Of a stretch of 64,000 nt of DNA, positions 49,162-58,422 are shown piece by piece. Position 1 is the first letter of the stretch; the number at the start of each line of letters is the position of its first letter. The translations under genes were made by a program, and so were the position numbers. The notes under the pieces are model-generated. The model did not search any database. It was not told the DNA's origin and saw only the letters and a list, made by a program, of their open reading frames with translations. Source of the stretch: Actibacterium sp. XHP0104 (lineage in GTDB: Bacteria; Pseudomonadota; Alphaproteobacteria; Rhodobacterales; Rhodobacteraceae); assembly GCF_025751515.1 (NCBI RefSeq), contig NZ_JAOWLE010000001.1, positions 248,001 to 312,000 of the forward strand. Direction: 5' to 3'.

Positions 49162-50601
49162 ATGATCTCTGCCGATATCTCCACCGTTCTGCCGGAAATC
49201 CTGCTGGCCGTTTACGCCATGGCAGCGCTGATCTTTGCGGTTTACACCGGCAAGGACAAAACCACGCCGCTGCTGACCTGGGCGACCGCCGCCGTGTTCG
49301 TCGTGCTGGCCCTGTGGATCGGCCTGTCGGGTGACACCGGTGCGACCGCCTTCAACGGTGCCTTTATCGCCGACGGGTTCGCCCGGTTCGCCAAGGTCGT
49401 GATCCTGATCTCGGCCGCTGCCGTGCTGATCATGAGCCAGGGCTACATGGCCCGCATGAACCTGGGCCGGTTCGAATATCCGGTGCTGATCGCCCTGTCG
49501 GTTCTGGGCATGATGATGATGGTTTCGGCCGGCGACCTGATGGCGCTGTATATGGGGCTGGAGCTGCAGTCGCTGGCGCTTTACGTCGTGGCCTCGCTGC
49601 GCCGTGACAGCGTGAAATCGACCGAGGCCGGCCTGAAGTATTTCGTGCTGGGCGCGCTCAGCTCGGGGATGCTGCTTTACGGCGCGTCGCTGATCTATGG
49701 CTATACCGGCACCACGCTGTTCTCGGGCATCATTGAGGCCGCTCATGCTGGCCTGCCGCTGGGGCTGCTGGTGGGTCTGGTCTTCCTGATCACCGGCCTG
49801 GCGTTCAAAGTGTCGGCCGTGCCGTTCCACATGTGGACGCCCGATGTCTACGAGGGCTCGCCCACCCCGGTCACCGCTTTCTTTGCCACCGCGCCGAAAA
49901 TGGCCGCGATGGGCCTCTTTGCCCGCGTGCTGCATGACGCCTTTGGCCATGCCGCCCAGGACTGGGGCCAGGTCGTCGCGCTGATCGCGCTGCTGTCGAT
50001 GTTCGTCGGCGCCATCGCCGCGATCGGCCAGCGCAACATCAAGCGACTGATGGCCTATTCGTCGATCGCCCATATGGGCTTTGCCCTGATGGGCCTGGCT
50101 TCGGGCACCGAGGCCGGCGTGCAGGCGATGCTGATCTACATGACCATCTATGTCACCATGAACATCGGCACCTTTGCCTTCATCCTGTCGATGGAGAAGG
50201 ACGGCAAGCCGGTGGTCAGCATCGACGCGCTGCACATGTATTCGCGCCGCGAGCCGATCAAGGCGCTGGCCATGCTGGTGCTGCTGTTCAGCCTGGCGGG
50301 CGTGCCGCCGATGGTGGGCTTCTTCGGAAAGCTGGCCGTTCTGACCGCCGCTGTTGACGCCGGTATGACCTGGCTGGCAATCGGCGGTGTGGTCGCCTCG
50401 GTGATCGGCGCGTTCTACTACCTGCGCATCGTGTTCTACATGTATTTCGGCGACGAGAACAAAGCCGGCCTGGACGGCACCATGAACCCGGTGCAGTGGG
50501 CCATGCTGATGGCCTCGGCGCTGATCATGATCGTCGGTGTCGTGAACCTGTTCGGTGTCGAAGGCCTGGCAGCTGCGGCGGCCCAGACCCTTGTCCACTA
50601 A
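49162..50601 (+). CDS. nuoN: NADH-quinone oxidoreductase subunit N
   Basis: NuoN (479 residues) is the third antiporter-like pump, closing the complex I gene set. [45 protein letters not shown] and [14 protein letters not shown] are family blocks. AAGGGGAGAGC precedes ATG 49162. Its last 11 bases overlap the most likely birA start. Confidence 0.98.
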   Translation: MISADISTVLPEILLAVYAMAALIFAVYTGKDKTTPLLTWATAAVFVVLALWIGLSGDTGATAFNGAFIADGFARFAKVVILISAAAVLIMSQGYMARMNLGRFEYPVLIALSVLGMMMMVSAGDLMALYMGLELQSLALYVVASLRRDSVKSTEAGLKYFVLGALSSGMLLYGASLIYGYTGTTLFSGIIEAAHAGLPLGLLVGLVFLITGLAFKVSAVPFHMWTPDVYEGSPTPVTAFFATAPKMAAMGLFARVLHDAFGHAAQDWGQVVALIALLSMFVGAIAAIGQRNIKRLMAYSSIAHMGFALMGLASGTEAGVQAMLIYMTIYVTMNIGTFAFILSMEKDGKPVVSIDALHMYSRREPIKALAMLVLLFSLAGVPPMVGFFGKLAVLTAAVDAGMTWLAIGGVVASVIGAFYYLRIVFYMYFGDENKAGLDGTMNPVQWAMLMASALIMIVGVVNLFGVEGLAAAAAQTLVH

Positions 50602-51367
50602 GATCGACTGGTCGGGATGGCCGGCGGCCTATGACCGCGTCATCCTGGACGAGATTGACAGCACAATGACCGAGGCGGCGCGTCGCGCGCCGTCTCTGAC
50701 CCGCCCCACCTGGATCCTGGCGCTGCGCCAGACCGAGGCCCGCGGCCGACGCGGGCGGGCCTGGTCGAACCCTGACGGGAATTTCTCGGCAACATTGGTG
50801 ATGCGCCCGAACGGGCCGCCCGACCAGGCGGCGCTGCGGTCATTCGTGGCCTCGATGGCGCTGTATGAAACGCTGGCCAAGGTGGTCGACCCGGCCAAGC
50901 TGTCGCTGAAATGGCCCAATGACGTGCTGCTGAACGGCGGCAAGGTGGCGGGCATTTTGCTCGAGGCTTCGGGGCAGGGCACGGGCACTGACTGGCTGTC
51001 GGTGGGGGTGGGGATCAACCTGCAAACCGCGCCGCGACCGGCCGAGGTCGAGGCGCGCGCGCTGCCGCCGGTCGCGCTGGCCGATCATACGCCCGCGCAG
51101 CTGCCGCCCGAGGGTGTTTTGTTCGAACTGGCTTGTGCCTTCGAACGCTGGGAGACCAGCTTTCGCACCTACGGGTTCGACCCGCTGCGCCAAAGCTGGC
51201 TGCGCCACGCCGCGCGTCTGGGCCAGCCCATCATCGCGCGCACGGGCAACTCGCAGGTCGAGGGCATCTTTGATACGGTCGACATTGCGGGCAATCTGAT
51301 TTTGACCACGGCGCAGGGCCGACAGGCGATCGCCGCGGCGGATGTCTATTTTCAAGGGGAGGGCTGA
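50591..51367 (+). CDS. birA: Biotin--[acetyl-CoA-carboxylase] ligase
   Basis: The 258-residue enzyme activates biotin and attaches it to AccB and Mcc[32 protein letters not shown] (biotinyl-AMP loop), [20 protein letters not shown] and VGVGINLQ are the catalytic blocks. There is no N-terminal DNA-binding domain, so it is a class I ligase without repressor function. No ATG start exists: TTG 50591 ([11 protein letters not shown]) fits family length, while GTG 50555 would overlap nuoN by 47 bases. No clear ribosome site; translation is probably coupled to nuoN. Confidence 0.92.
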   Translation: MSTKIDWSGWPAAYDRVILDEIDSTMTEAARRAPSLTRPTWILALRQTEARGRRGRAWSNPDGNFSATLVMRPNGPPDQAALRSFVASMALYETLAKVVDPAKLSLKWPNDVLLNGGKVAGILLEASGQGTGTDWLSVGVGINLQTAPRPAEVEARALPPVALADHTPAQLPPEGVLFELACAFERWETSFRTYGFDPLRQSWLRHAARLGQPIIARTGNSQVEGIFDTVDIAGNLILTTAQGRQAIAAADVYFQGEG

Positions 51368-52147
51368 ATGCTTCTCTGTATCGACTGCGGCAACACGAAC
51401 ACGGTGTTTTCGGTCTGGGACGGGCAGAAATTCCTGTGCACCCTGCGCACCGCCACCGAGCATCAGCGCACGGCCGACCAGTATTTCACCTGGTTCTCGA
51501 CGCTGGTCCGTCATTACGGCATCGACGCCGACATCACCGATGTGATCATCTCGTCGACCGTGCCGCGCGTGGTGTTCAACCTGCGTGTCTTTACCGACCG
51601 CTATTTCAACACCCGCCCCATGGTCGTGGGCAAGCCCGAATGCCTGCTGCCCCATGCACCGCGTGTGGACGAGGGCACCCAGGTCGGGCCCGACCGTCTG
51701 GTCAACTCCGAGGGCGCCTATGACCGCCATGGCGGCGATATCATCGTTGTCGATTTCGGCACGGCCACCACGTTCGACGTCGTGGCCGAGGATGGCGCCT
51801 ATGTCGGCGGGGTGATCGCGCCGGGGGTGAACCTTAGCCTCGAGGCCCTGCACATGGCCGCCGCGGCGCTGCCGCACGTCGATGTGACAAAGCCCACCCA
51901 AGTGATCGGCACCAATACGGTGGCCTGTATGCAATCGGGTATCTTTTGGGGCTATGTCGGGCTGGTGCGTGGTATCTGTGACCAGATCCGCGCTGAATAC
52001 AACAAACCGATGCAGATCATCGGCACGGGCGGCCTGGCATCGTTGTTTGCCCAGGGCGACGGCCTTTTCGATTTCCTCGAAGACGATCTGACCATGCACG
52101 GCCTGACCGTGATCCACGCATATAACAAGGAACACGGAACCCAATGA
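51368..52147 (+). CDS. coaX: Type III pantothenate kinase
   Basis: CoaX phosphorylates pantothenate, the first step of coenzyme A synthesis. The 259 residues show LLCIDCGNTNTVFSVWDG (phosphate loop), VGPDRLVNSEGAYDRHGGD, VVDFGTATTFDVV and GVNLSLEALHMAAAALP. The stop-start junction with birA has no gap, and it overlaps rnj by 4 bases, so birA-coaX-rnj are cotranscribed behind nuo. Confidence 0.97.
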   Translation: MLLCIDCGNTNTVFSVWDGQKFLCTLRTATEHQRTADQYFTWFSTLVRHYGIDADITDVIISSTVPRVVFNLRVFTDRYFNTRPMVVGKPECLLPHAPRVDEGTQVGPDRLVNSEGAYDRHGGDIIVVDFGTATTFDVVAEDGAYVGGVIAPGVNLSLEALHMAAAALPHVDVTKPTQVIGTNTVACMQSGIFWGYVGLVRGICDQIRAEYNKPMQIIGTGGLASLFAQGDGLFDFLEDDLTMHGLTVIHAYNKEHGTQ

Positions 52148-53820
52148 GCAGCAAGAACAACCGGCTGATTTACCTGCCCCTCGGCGGCGCGGGTGAAATT
52201 GGCATGAACGCCTATGTCTATGGCTATGGTCCGCAGGGCAAAGAGCGATTCATTCTGGTCGATATCGGCGTGACCTTTCCCGATATGGATGGTTCGCCCG
52301 GCGTTGACCTGATCTTTGCCGATATTTCCTGGCTGGTGGAACGGGCCGACCGGCTTGAGGCGATTTTCATCACCCATGGCCACGAAGACCATCTGGGCGC
52401 GCTGGCCATGGCGTTGCCGATGCTGAAGGTGCCGGTCTATACCCGCGCCTTTACCGGCAATCTGGCGGTGCGCAAGCTGGAAGAAAAGGGCATGAACCCC
52501 GATGTGGTGCAGGTCGTCGCGCCCTATCCCCATCATGTCGAGGCGGGGCCGTTCAAGGTGTCGTTCCTGCCGGTGTCGCATTCGATTCCCGAAAGTTCGG
52601 GCCTGGTGATCGACACGGCCGCAGGTCGCATCGTGCATACGGGTGATTTCAAGATCGATGAGACCCCCGTGGTGGGCGAGGCCTTTGACCACGCGCTGTG
52701 GGGCCAGGTGGCCAAGGGCGGGGTCAAGGCGCTGATTTGCGATTCCACCAACGTGTTCTCGCCGGCGGCGGGCCGGTCCGAGGCCACGCTGGCCCCAGCC
52801 ATTCAGCAGCTGGTGCAAAAAGCGCCCAAGATGGTGGTGGCCACCACATTCGCTTCGAACGTGGCGCGGGTGAAAACCCTGGCCGAGGCCGGGCGCGCGG
52901 CGGGGCGGCAGATCGTGCTGCTGGGCCGGGCGATGCGGCGCATGGTCGAGGCGGCGGTGCAGTCGGGCGTGCTGGTCGATTTCCCGTCGACGATCAGCCC
53001 CGAAGAGGCCGCGACCCTGCCGCGTGAGCGCGTGATGCTGATCGTGACCGGCAGCCAGGGCGAACGCCGGGCGGCCTCGGCGGCGTTGTCGCGGGGGAAA
53101 TACCTGGGAATGGAACTGGAAGAGGGCGATCTGTTCCTGTTCTCGTCCAAGACCATTCCGGGCAATGAAAAAGAGGTGATCCGCATCGTCAACGCGCTGT
53201 CAGAGCGCGGCGTCGACGTGGTTGATGACGGGGCTGATCTGTATCACGTGTCGGGCCATGCCAACCGGCCCGACCTGCTGCGCATGCATCGCCTGATGCA
53301 GCCGCAGATCCTGATTCCGATGCATGGTGAACACCGCCATCTGCGCGCCCATGCCAATCTGGCGCGGGAAAACGGCATCGCTTCAGAGATTGTCGTGAAC
53401 GGCACCATGATCGACCTGACCGGCGACGAGCCGCGTGTTGTCGAACATATCGAGGCAGGGCGCACCTACAAGGATGGCAGCGTGCTGATCGGGGCGCTGG
53501 ATGGCATCGTGCGCGACCGTATCCGCCTGGCGCTGAACGGCCTGATCATCGTGACGCTGATCATCGACGAAGAGGACGAGCCCCTGGGCGAGCCCTGGAT
53601 CGAGCTGCGCGGCCTGGCCGAGACCGGCGTGTCGGGTACCGGTTTTGCCGATCTGGTTGAGGATGACCTGGGCCAACTGCTGAACCGCGCCGATGACAAG
53701 ACCCTGGCCAATGACGACAAGCTGGAAGACGCGCTGCGCCGCCGTGTGCGCCAGATGGCGGTCGAGGAACTGGGCCGCAAGCCCGAGGTGCAGGTGATCA
53801 TCAGCCGCCTGATGTCCTAA
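52144..53820 (+). CDS. rnj: Ribonuclease J
   Basis: The 558-residue metallo-beta-lactamase/beta-CASP nuclease acts in mRNA decay and rRNA maturation with 5'-exonuclease and endonuclease activity. LPLGGAGEIGMNAYVYG, THGHEDHLGALAMALP (zinc ligands), DSTNVFSPAAGRSE, VTGSQGERRAA and HVSGHANRPDLLRMHRLMQPQ are family motifs. It overlaps coaX by ATGA. A hairpin spans its stop codon. Confidence 0.96.
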   Translation: MSSKNNRLIYLPLGGAGEIGMNAYVYGYGPQGKERFILVDIGVTFPDMDGSPGVDLIFADISWLVERADRLEAIFITHGHEDHLGALAMALPMLKVPVYTRAFTGNLAVRKLEEKGMNPDVVQVVAPYPHHVEAGPFKVSFLPVSHSIPESSGLVIDTAAGRIVHTGDFKIDETPVVGEAFDHALWGQVAKGGVKALICDSTNVFSPAAGRSEATLAPAIQQLVQKAPKMVVATTFASNVARVKTLAEAGRAAGRQIVLLGRAMRRMVEAAVQSGVLVDFPSTISPEEAATLPRERVMLIVTGSQGERRAASAALSRGKYLGMELEEGDLFLFSSKTIPGNEKEVIRIVNALSERGVDVVDDGADLYHVSGHANRPDLLRMHRLMQPQILIPMHGEHRHLRAHANLARENGIASEIVVNGTMIDLTGDEPRVVEHIEAGRTYKDGSVLIGALDGIVRDRIRLALNGLIIVTLIIDEEDEPLGEPWIELRGLAETGVSGTGFADLVEDDLGQLLNRADDKTLANDDKLEDALRRRVRQMAVEELGRKPEVQVIISRLMS

Positions 53821-53830
53821 CATCAGGCGG
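53805..53830 (+). terminator. Hairpin spanning the RNase J stop codon
   Basis: CCGCCTGATG-TCCTAA-CATCAGGCGG is a perfect 10-base stem whose loop contains the TAA stop. No U tract follows (GCGACCACTT). It could end the transcript poorly, protect the 3' end, or be a site acted on by RNase J itself. Confidence 0.6.
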
Positions 53831-53859
53831 GCGACCACTTACAAAGGGCAGGGGGCGGC

Positions 53860-55293
53860 TTAGGCCGGCTTGAACGACCGCAGGATAAAGGCGGGCACGT
53901 GATCGCCCATGCCGACAACCTGGTCGTCGCGGCCACGGCCCGAACGGCCACGCGACGATTTCGACCGCGACGAGGATTTCGTGCTTTCGCTGGCGCTGGG
54001 GGCCGTTGCGGCCACTGGCTGCGGGGCCTCGACCTGGGGCTGCTCGTCCTTGGGGGCGGGCTTGCTGCGCGAGCGCGAGCTGCTTTTGGCCTTGGGCTTG
54101 GGCTGCTCGTCCTTGGCCGTGTCCGTCGCCTTGGGGGCCGCCGTTTTCAGCGGGTTCTCAAGGCGCGGGATTTCTTTTTTCACCAGATTTTCGATATCGG
54201 CGAAATTCTTTTCGTCATGGGGCACGCAGATCATCATCGCCTTGCCCTTGCGCCCGGCGCGGCCGGTGCGGCCGATGCGGTGAACATAGTCCTCGGCATG
54301 GCTGGGCACGTCGTAGTTGAACACGTGGCTGACGGCGGGCACATCCAGGCCGCGCGCGGCCACATCGGATGCGCACAGGAAGCGCAGCTTGCCTTCGCGG
54401 AAGGCGTCAAGGGTTCTCATCCGCTGGCTCTGATCCAGGTCGCCATGGATGGGCGCCGCGTCATAGCCGTATTTGTTCAGCGATTTCGCAACGATATCGA
54501 CCTCGGTCTTGCGGTTGCAAAAGATGATCGCGTTGGTGCAGGCCTCGCCCTCGCCATCGATCAGTGCGCGCAGCAGGGCGCGTTTTTCGCTGGCCTGCTT
54601 GTCCTTGCGCGAGGCTTTGAACATCACCACGCCCTGTTCGATATTCTCGCCCGTGGTCGCGGCGCGGGCCACTTCGATCTTTTCGGGGTTCGACAGGAAG
54701 GTGTTGGTGATGCGCTCGATCTCGGGGGCCATGGTGGCCGAGAAGAACAGCGTCTGGCGGGTAAAGGGCGTCATCTGGAAGATGCGCTCGATATCGGGGA
54801 TGAAGCCCATGTCGAGCATCCGGTCGGCCTCGTCGACCACCATGATCTGCACGCCGGTCAACAGCAGCTTGCCACGCTCGAAATGGTCAAGCAGGCGGCC
54901 GGGGGTGGCGATCAGAACGTCGACACCGCGATCGATCAGGGCGTCTTGCTCCTTGAACGACACGCCGCCGATCAGCAGCGCCTTGGTCAGCTTGGTGTTC
55001 TTGGCATAGATGTCAAAGTTTTCAGCCACCTGCGCGGCCAGTTCCCGCGTCGGGCACAGCACCAGGCTGCGCGGCATACGGGCGCGGGCGCGGCCCTTGG
55101 CCAGCAGAGTGATCATCGGCAGGGTAAAGCTGGCGGTCTTGCCAGTGCCGGTCTGCGCGATCCCCAGCACGTCACGGCCACGCAGCGCATGGGGAATCGC
55201 ACCTGCCTGAATGGGGGTCGGGGTTTCATAGCCGGCGTCGGAAACAGCGGCGAGAACTTTGGGATCAAGTCCCAAGTCGGAGAATTTGGTCAT
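53860..55293 (-). CDS. DEAD-box ATP-dependent RNA helicase, RhlE-like
   Basis: The 477-residue helicase has the Q motif (FSDLGLDPKVLAAV...GYETPTPIQ), AQTGTGKTASF, PTRELAAQV, TPGRLLDHF, VVDEADRMLDMGF, SAT and the C-terminal CASDVAARGLDVP and HRIGRTGRAGR. A basic, Ser/Lys/Arg-rich tail (about 385-460) ends in a short conserved piece, GMGDHVPAFILRSFKPA. Such helicases remodel rRNA and mRNA, often with RNases. It converges with rnj. Confidence 0.95.
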   Translation of the reverse strand: MTKFSDLGLDPKVLAAVSDAGYETPTPIQAGAIPHALRGRDVLGIAQTGTGKTASFTLPMITLLAKGRARARMPRSLVLCPTRELAAQVAENFDIYAKNTKLTKALLIGGVSFKEQDALIDRGVDVLIATPGRLLDHFERGKLLLTGVQIMVVDEADRMLDMGFIPDIERIFQMTPFTRQTLFFSATMAPEIERITNTFLSNPEKIEVARAATTGENIEQGVVMFKASRKDKQASEKRALLRALIDGEGEACTNAIIFCNRKTEVDIVAKSLNKYGYDAAPIHGDLDQSQRMRTLDAFREGKLRFLCASDVAARGLDVPAVSHVFNYDVPSHAEDYVHRIGRTGRAGRKGKAMMICVPHDEKNFADIENLVKKEIPRLENPLKTAAPKATDTAKDEQPKPKAKSSSRSRSKPAPKDEQPQVEAPQPVAATAPSASESTKSSSRSKSSRGRSGRGRDDQVVGMGDHVPAFILRSFKPA

Positions 55294-55437
55294 AAAGGCC
55301 CTTTTGGGGTTAGCGGCGAGTTGAATGGCCGCAAGTCCGCGCGGCCCGACCGGCCGTATTGCCGATCTTTCTGACTGGGCGTTCCATAGGCCAAGCAGCG
55401 GCGACAGTCAAGTTTGTGCCGCCGCGGTCCGTGCAGG

Positions 55438-57045
55438 TCAGACCTGCATCTCCTTGGTGGCCGACAATTTCAGGTCGGGATAGTCGCGCGCGACGCGGTC
55501 GATATCCCATTGCAGGCGGGTCATGAACACGATGTCGCCGTCATGGTCATGGGAAATATGCTGCTTGTTGGCGTTGACGAATTTGTCGACGGCATCGCGC
55601 GGGCCGGTGACCCAGCGGGCGCTGGTGAACTGGGTGGGCTCGAACCGCACGGGCAGGCCGTATTCCAGCTCGATCCGGCTGGCCAGAACCTCGAATTGCA
55701 GCTGGCCGACAACGCCCACCACAAAGCCCGCGCCCATCATCGGCTTGAACACCTTGGCGGCGCCTTCCTCGGCGAATTGCATCAGCGCCTTGTCTAGGTG
55801 CTTGGCCTTCATCGGGTCGCCCGCGCGGCAGTTTTGCAGCAGCTCGGGCGCGAAGGACGGGATGCCGGTGACGCGCAGGGCCTCGCCCTCGGTCAGGGTG
55901 TCGCCGATGCGCAGCTGGCCATGGTTGGGGATGCCGATGATATCGCCGGCCCAGGCCTCTTCGGCTAGTTCGCGGTCAGAGGCCAGGAACAGCACCGGGT
56001 TCGAGATTGCCATGGGTTTCTTTGACCGCACATGGGTCAGTTTCATGCCGCGCTGAAAATGCCCCGAGGCGAGGCGCACAAAGGCCACGCGGTCGCGGTG
56101 TTTGGGGTCCATGTTGGCCTGAACCTTGAACACGAAACCGGCGACTTTCTTTTCCTCAGGGGCGATCTTGCGCGGCTCGGCGGCCTGCACCTGCGGCTCG
56201 GGGCCATAGGCGGCGATGCCGTCCATCAGTTCCTTGACGCCGAAACTGTTGATCGCGCTGCCGAACCAGATCGGGGTCATGTGGCCCTCGAGCACCGATT
56301 GCGGGTTCAGCGCGGGCAGCAGCTCGCGCGCCATCTCGACCTCTTCGCGCAGCTGTTCCAGCAGATGCGCCGGGATGTGCTGTTCCAGCGCGGGGTCGTC
56401 CAGGCCTTCGATCTTGATGCTTTCGGCCACCTTGTTGCGGTCGGCGCGGTCCATCAGCTCCAGCCGGTTGCGCAGCATGTCGTAACAGCCCAGGAACTCG
56501 CGCCCCATGCCGATCGGCCAGCTGGCGGGGGTGACGTCGATGGCCAGGTTTTCCTGGATCTCGTCGATGATCTCGAACGTGTCGCGGCTTTCGCGGTCCA
56601 TCTTGTTACAGAAGGTCAGGATCGGCAGATCGCGCAGGCGGCAGACCTCGAACAGCTTTTGCGTCTGGCTTTCCACACCCTTGGCGCCGTCGATCACCAT
56701 GATCGCGGCATCCACCGCCGTCAGCGTGCGGTAGGTGTCTTCGGAGAAATCGCTGTGGCCGGGGGTGTCGACCAGGTTGAACCGGTAGTTGCCGAAATCG
56801 AACGACATGGCCGAGGCCGAGACCGAAATGCCCCGGTCCTGTTCCATCTTCATAAAGTCCGAGCGCGTGCGCCGCGCCTCGCCCTTGGCACGCACCTGAC
56901 CGGCCATCTGAATGGCACCCCCGTAAAGCAGGAATTTTTCGGTCAAGGTCGTCTTGCCCGCATCGGGGTGCGAGATGATCGCAAAGGTGCGGCGCCGCGC
57001 GATTTCAGGCGGCAATTCGGGGCGGTTCTGGGTGCTGTCCAACAT
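55438..57045 (-). CDS. prfC: Peptide chain release factor 3
   Basis: RF3 is a translational GTPase that recycles RF1/RF2. The 535-residue length is standard. G1 is ISHPDAGKTTLTEK (about 25-37), G2 is DRGISVS, G3 is LVDTPGHSDFSEDT and G4 is FCNKMDRESRD. I start at ATG 57045 (MLDSTQNRPELPPEIARRR); a longer open frame to 57213 runs into the end of the pentapeptide gene and is not homologous. Confidence 0.96.
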   Translation of the reverse strand: MLDSTQNRPELPPEIARRRTFAIISHPDAGKTTLTEKFLLYGGAIQMAGQVRAKGEARRTRSDFMKMEQDRGISVSASAMSFDFGNYRFNLVDTPGHSDFSEDTYRTLTAVDAAIMVIDGAKGVESQTQKLFEVCRLRDLPILTFCNKMDRESRDTFEIIDEIQENLAIDVTPASWPIGMGREFLGCYDMLRNRLELMDRADRNKVAESIKIEGLDDPALEQHIPAHLLEQLREEVEMARELLPALNPQSVLEGHMTPIWFGSAINSFGVKELMDGIAAYGPEPQVQAAEPRKIAPEEKKVAGFVFKVQANMDPKHRDRVAFVRLASGHFQRGMKLTHVRSKKPMAISNPVLFLASDRELAEEAWAGDIIGIPNHGQLRIGDTLTEGEALRVTGIPSFAPELLQNCRAGDPMKAKHLDKALMQFAEEGAAKVFKPMMGAGFVVGVVGQLQFEVLASRIELEYGLPVRFEPTQFTSARWVTGPRDAVDKFVNANKQHISHDHDGDIVFMTRLQWDIDRVARDYPDLKLSATKEMQV

Positions 57046-57089
57046 GCGCGCGATATAGGGCAGGGCGGGGCAAAGGGCAATCGGGATGA

Positions 57090-58358
57090 TCAGATTGATG
57101 TCGTAGGGGGCAGCGTCGGTGGGGGTGGTGCTGGCGGCAGTCCGCTTGTTGTTAACACGTCCCAGATTTTTGAAACCAGCTCGGCACCGTCTGGCCCGAA
57201 AAGATACCCGCAAGTGCCGACAAGGGCGGTCGCTCCTGCGCTACCTAGAGCGGCGATGAGTATTTGACGGCGAGCGGAGGGCTGGTTGGCCAGCAGCCCG
57301 ACCAACCGTTCAATCTCGTCCTTTTGCTGGGCAACGATTGCCTCCAGCTCTGCAATCCGCAGGTCCTTGGCGTCGGCCTGTTTCAATGCGCCCGCAACCG
57401 ATCGTAAGGCTGTGGCGAACCCAAGCAGCAGCTCTGGGTCTTCGGGAGAGTTTATCCGGGCGTCGCAAACGGCCTGTTCGATCTGGGCAGCAACATGTTC
57501 CGCAGTACCCGCCGATGCCGGGGCTGTTTTGAGAAGAAAGGCAACATGCGCGCGCAGTTCCGGAGTCGCGGAGGCGGGCGATGGTGCAATGCCATTTTCT
57601 TTGCCTGTCAGGACTGGCGATTGATCCAGCGGTTCGTTGGCACCGTTGGGTGCGGCACTTTCCGGATCATCCGCGTTGGTCTCGTCGAGTTCCTCTGGCA
57701 CATGGGGATCAGGCCAATGGGGGGGATGTTCCAGACCCTCGGGCAGAATGGTGCCGGTATCACCGTCCATCATATCGACCTGTTCTTGGGTGAGGCCGAT
57801 GGAAGCGGATAAGTCTGTGTAGGTTGGCGTTCCACCATCCGTCGGCCCTAACTTTGTGTAAATTGTTGTTACCTTGACACCAGTTAGGTCAGCCTCTCTC
57901 AGGTTTGTTTCCCCAAGGCGGCATATTCGTAGGTCCGCGTTTGTGAGGTTAGCCATCATTATGCTGGCGTCCTCGAGGTTCGCCCCGCTGAGGTCAGCCG
58001 CCGTGAGGTTAGCTCCTTTGAACTCTGCCTCTGTAAGTTTTGCTCTTACTAAGAGCACTCGATGGAGGTTGGCCTGTTCGAGGTTGGCCCTGACAAGATC
58101 TGCGGTTCTGAAGCGGGCATAACTAAGGTCTGCCCATCTTAGATCGGCCCCAGTGAGAATTGCATCCTCAAGGTTTGCATGTCGAAGGTTTACCCCTTTT
58201 AGTGGAATTCGAACGTTCGCAGGCCGTATTCCAGCCTCGTAATATGCGCCACGAATATCAAACCCCGACAAATCCGGCTCAAAATCCTCCCATTCCCGCC
58301 GCGCGTTCCAAGCCTCGACGCCTTCCAGCAGCCATTCCAGATGTTGTGGGTTGCCCAT
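57090..58358 (-). CDS. Pentapeptide-repeat protein with C-terminal membrane helix
   Basis: Of its 422 residues, 1-50 match the N-terminal part common before pentapeptide repeats (LLEGVEAWNARREW...PDLSG). Residues 56-162 are about 21 A(D/N)LXX-type repeats that form a right-handed beta-helix. Acidic linker text (200-270), a helical region with a coiled coil (about 325-360), one hydrophobic helix (about 366-387) and a Pro-rich tail follow. Its DNA is poorer in G+C (50% and 48% in the 60-base lines at 57901 and 58021, against 62% at 56401), suggesting transfer. The function is unknown. Confidence 0.88.
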   Translation of the reverse strand: MGNPQHLEWLLEGVEAWNARREWEDFEPDLSGFDIRGAYYEAGIRPANVRIPLKGVNLRHANLEDAILTGADLRWADLSYARFRTADLVRANLEQANLHRVLLVRAKLTEAEFKGANLTAADLSGANLEDASIMMANLTNADLRICRLGETNLREADLTGVKVTTIYTKLGPTDGGTPTYTDLSASIGLTQEQVDMMDGDTGTILPEGLEHPPHWPDPHVPEELDETNADDPESAAPNGANEPLDQSPVLTGKENGIAPSPASATPELRAHVAFLLKTAPASAGTAEHVAAQIEQAVCDARINSPEDPELLLGFATALRSVAGALKQADAKDLRIAELEAIVAQQKDEIERLVGLLANQPSARRQILIAALGSAGATALVGTCGYLFGPDGAELVSKIWDVLTTSGLPPAPPPPTLPPTTSI

Positions 58359-58422
58359 CTTTGCCCCTTGCCTGACGGGAAAAGATTAGGCGGGGTGCGG
58401 CGGGCTGTAAATGTCTGATGGC

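Noticed and set aside
57046-57213. N-terminal extension of prfC by 56 residues
   Set aside because: It would overlap the end of the pentapeptide gene and adds residues unrelated to RF3. ATG 57045 gives the normal length.
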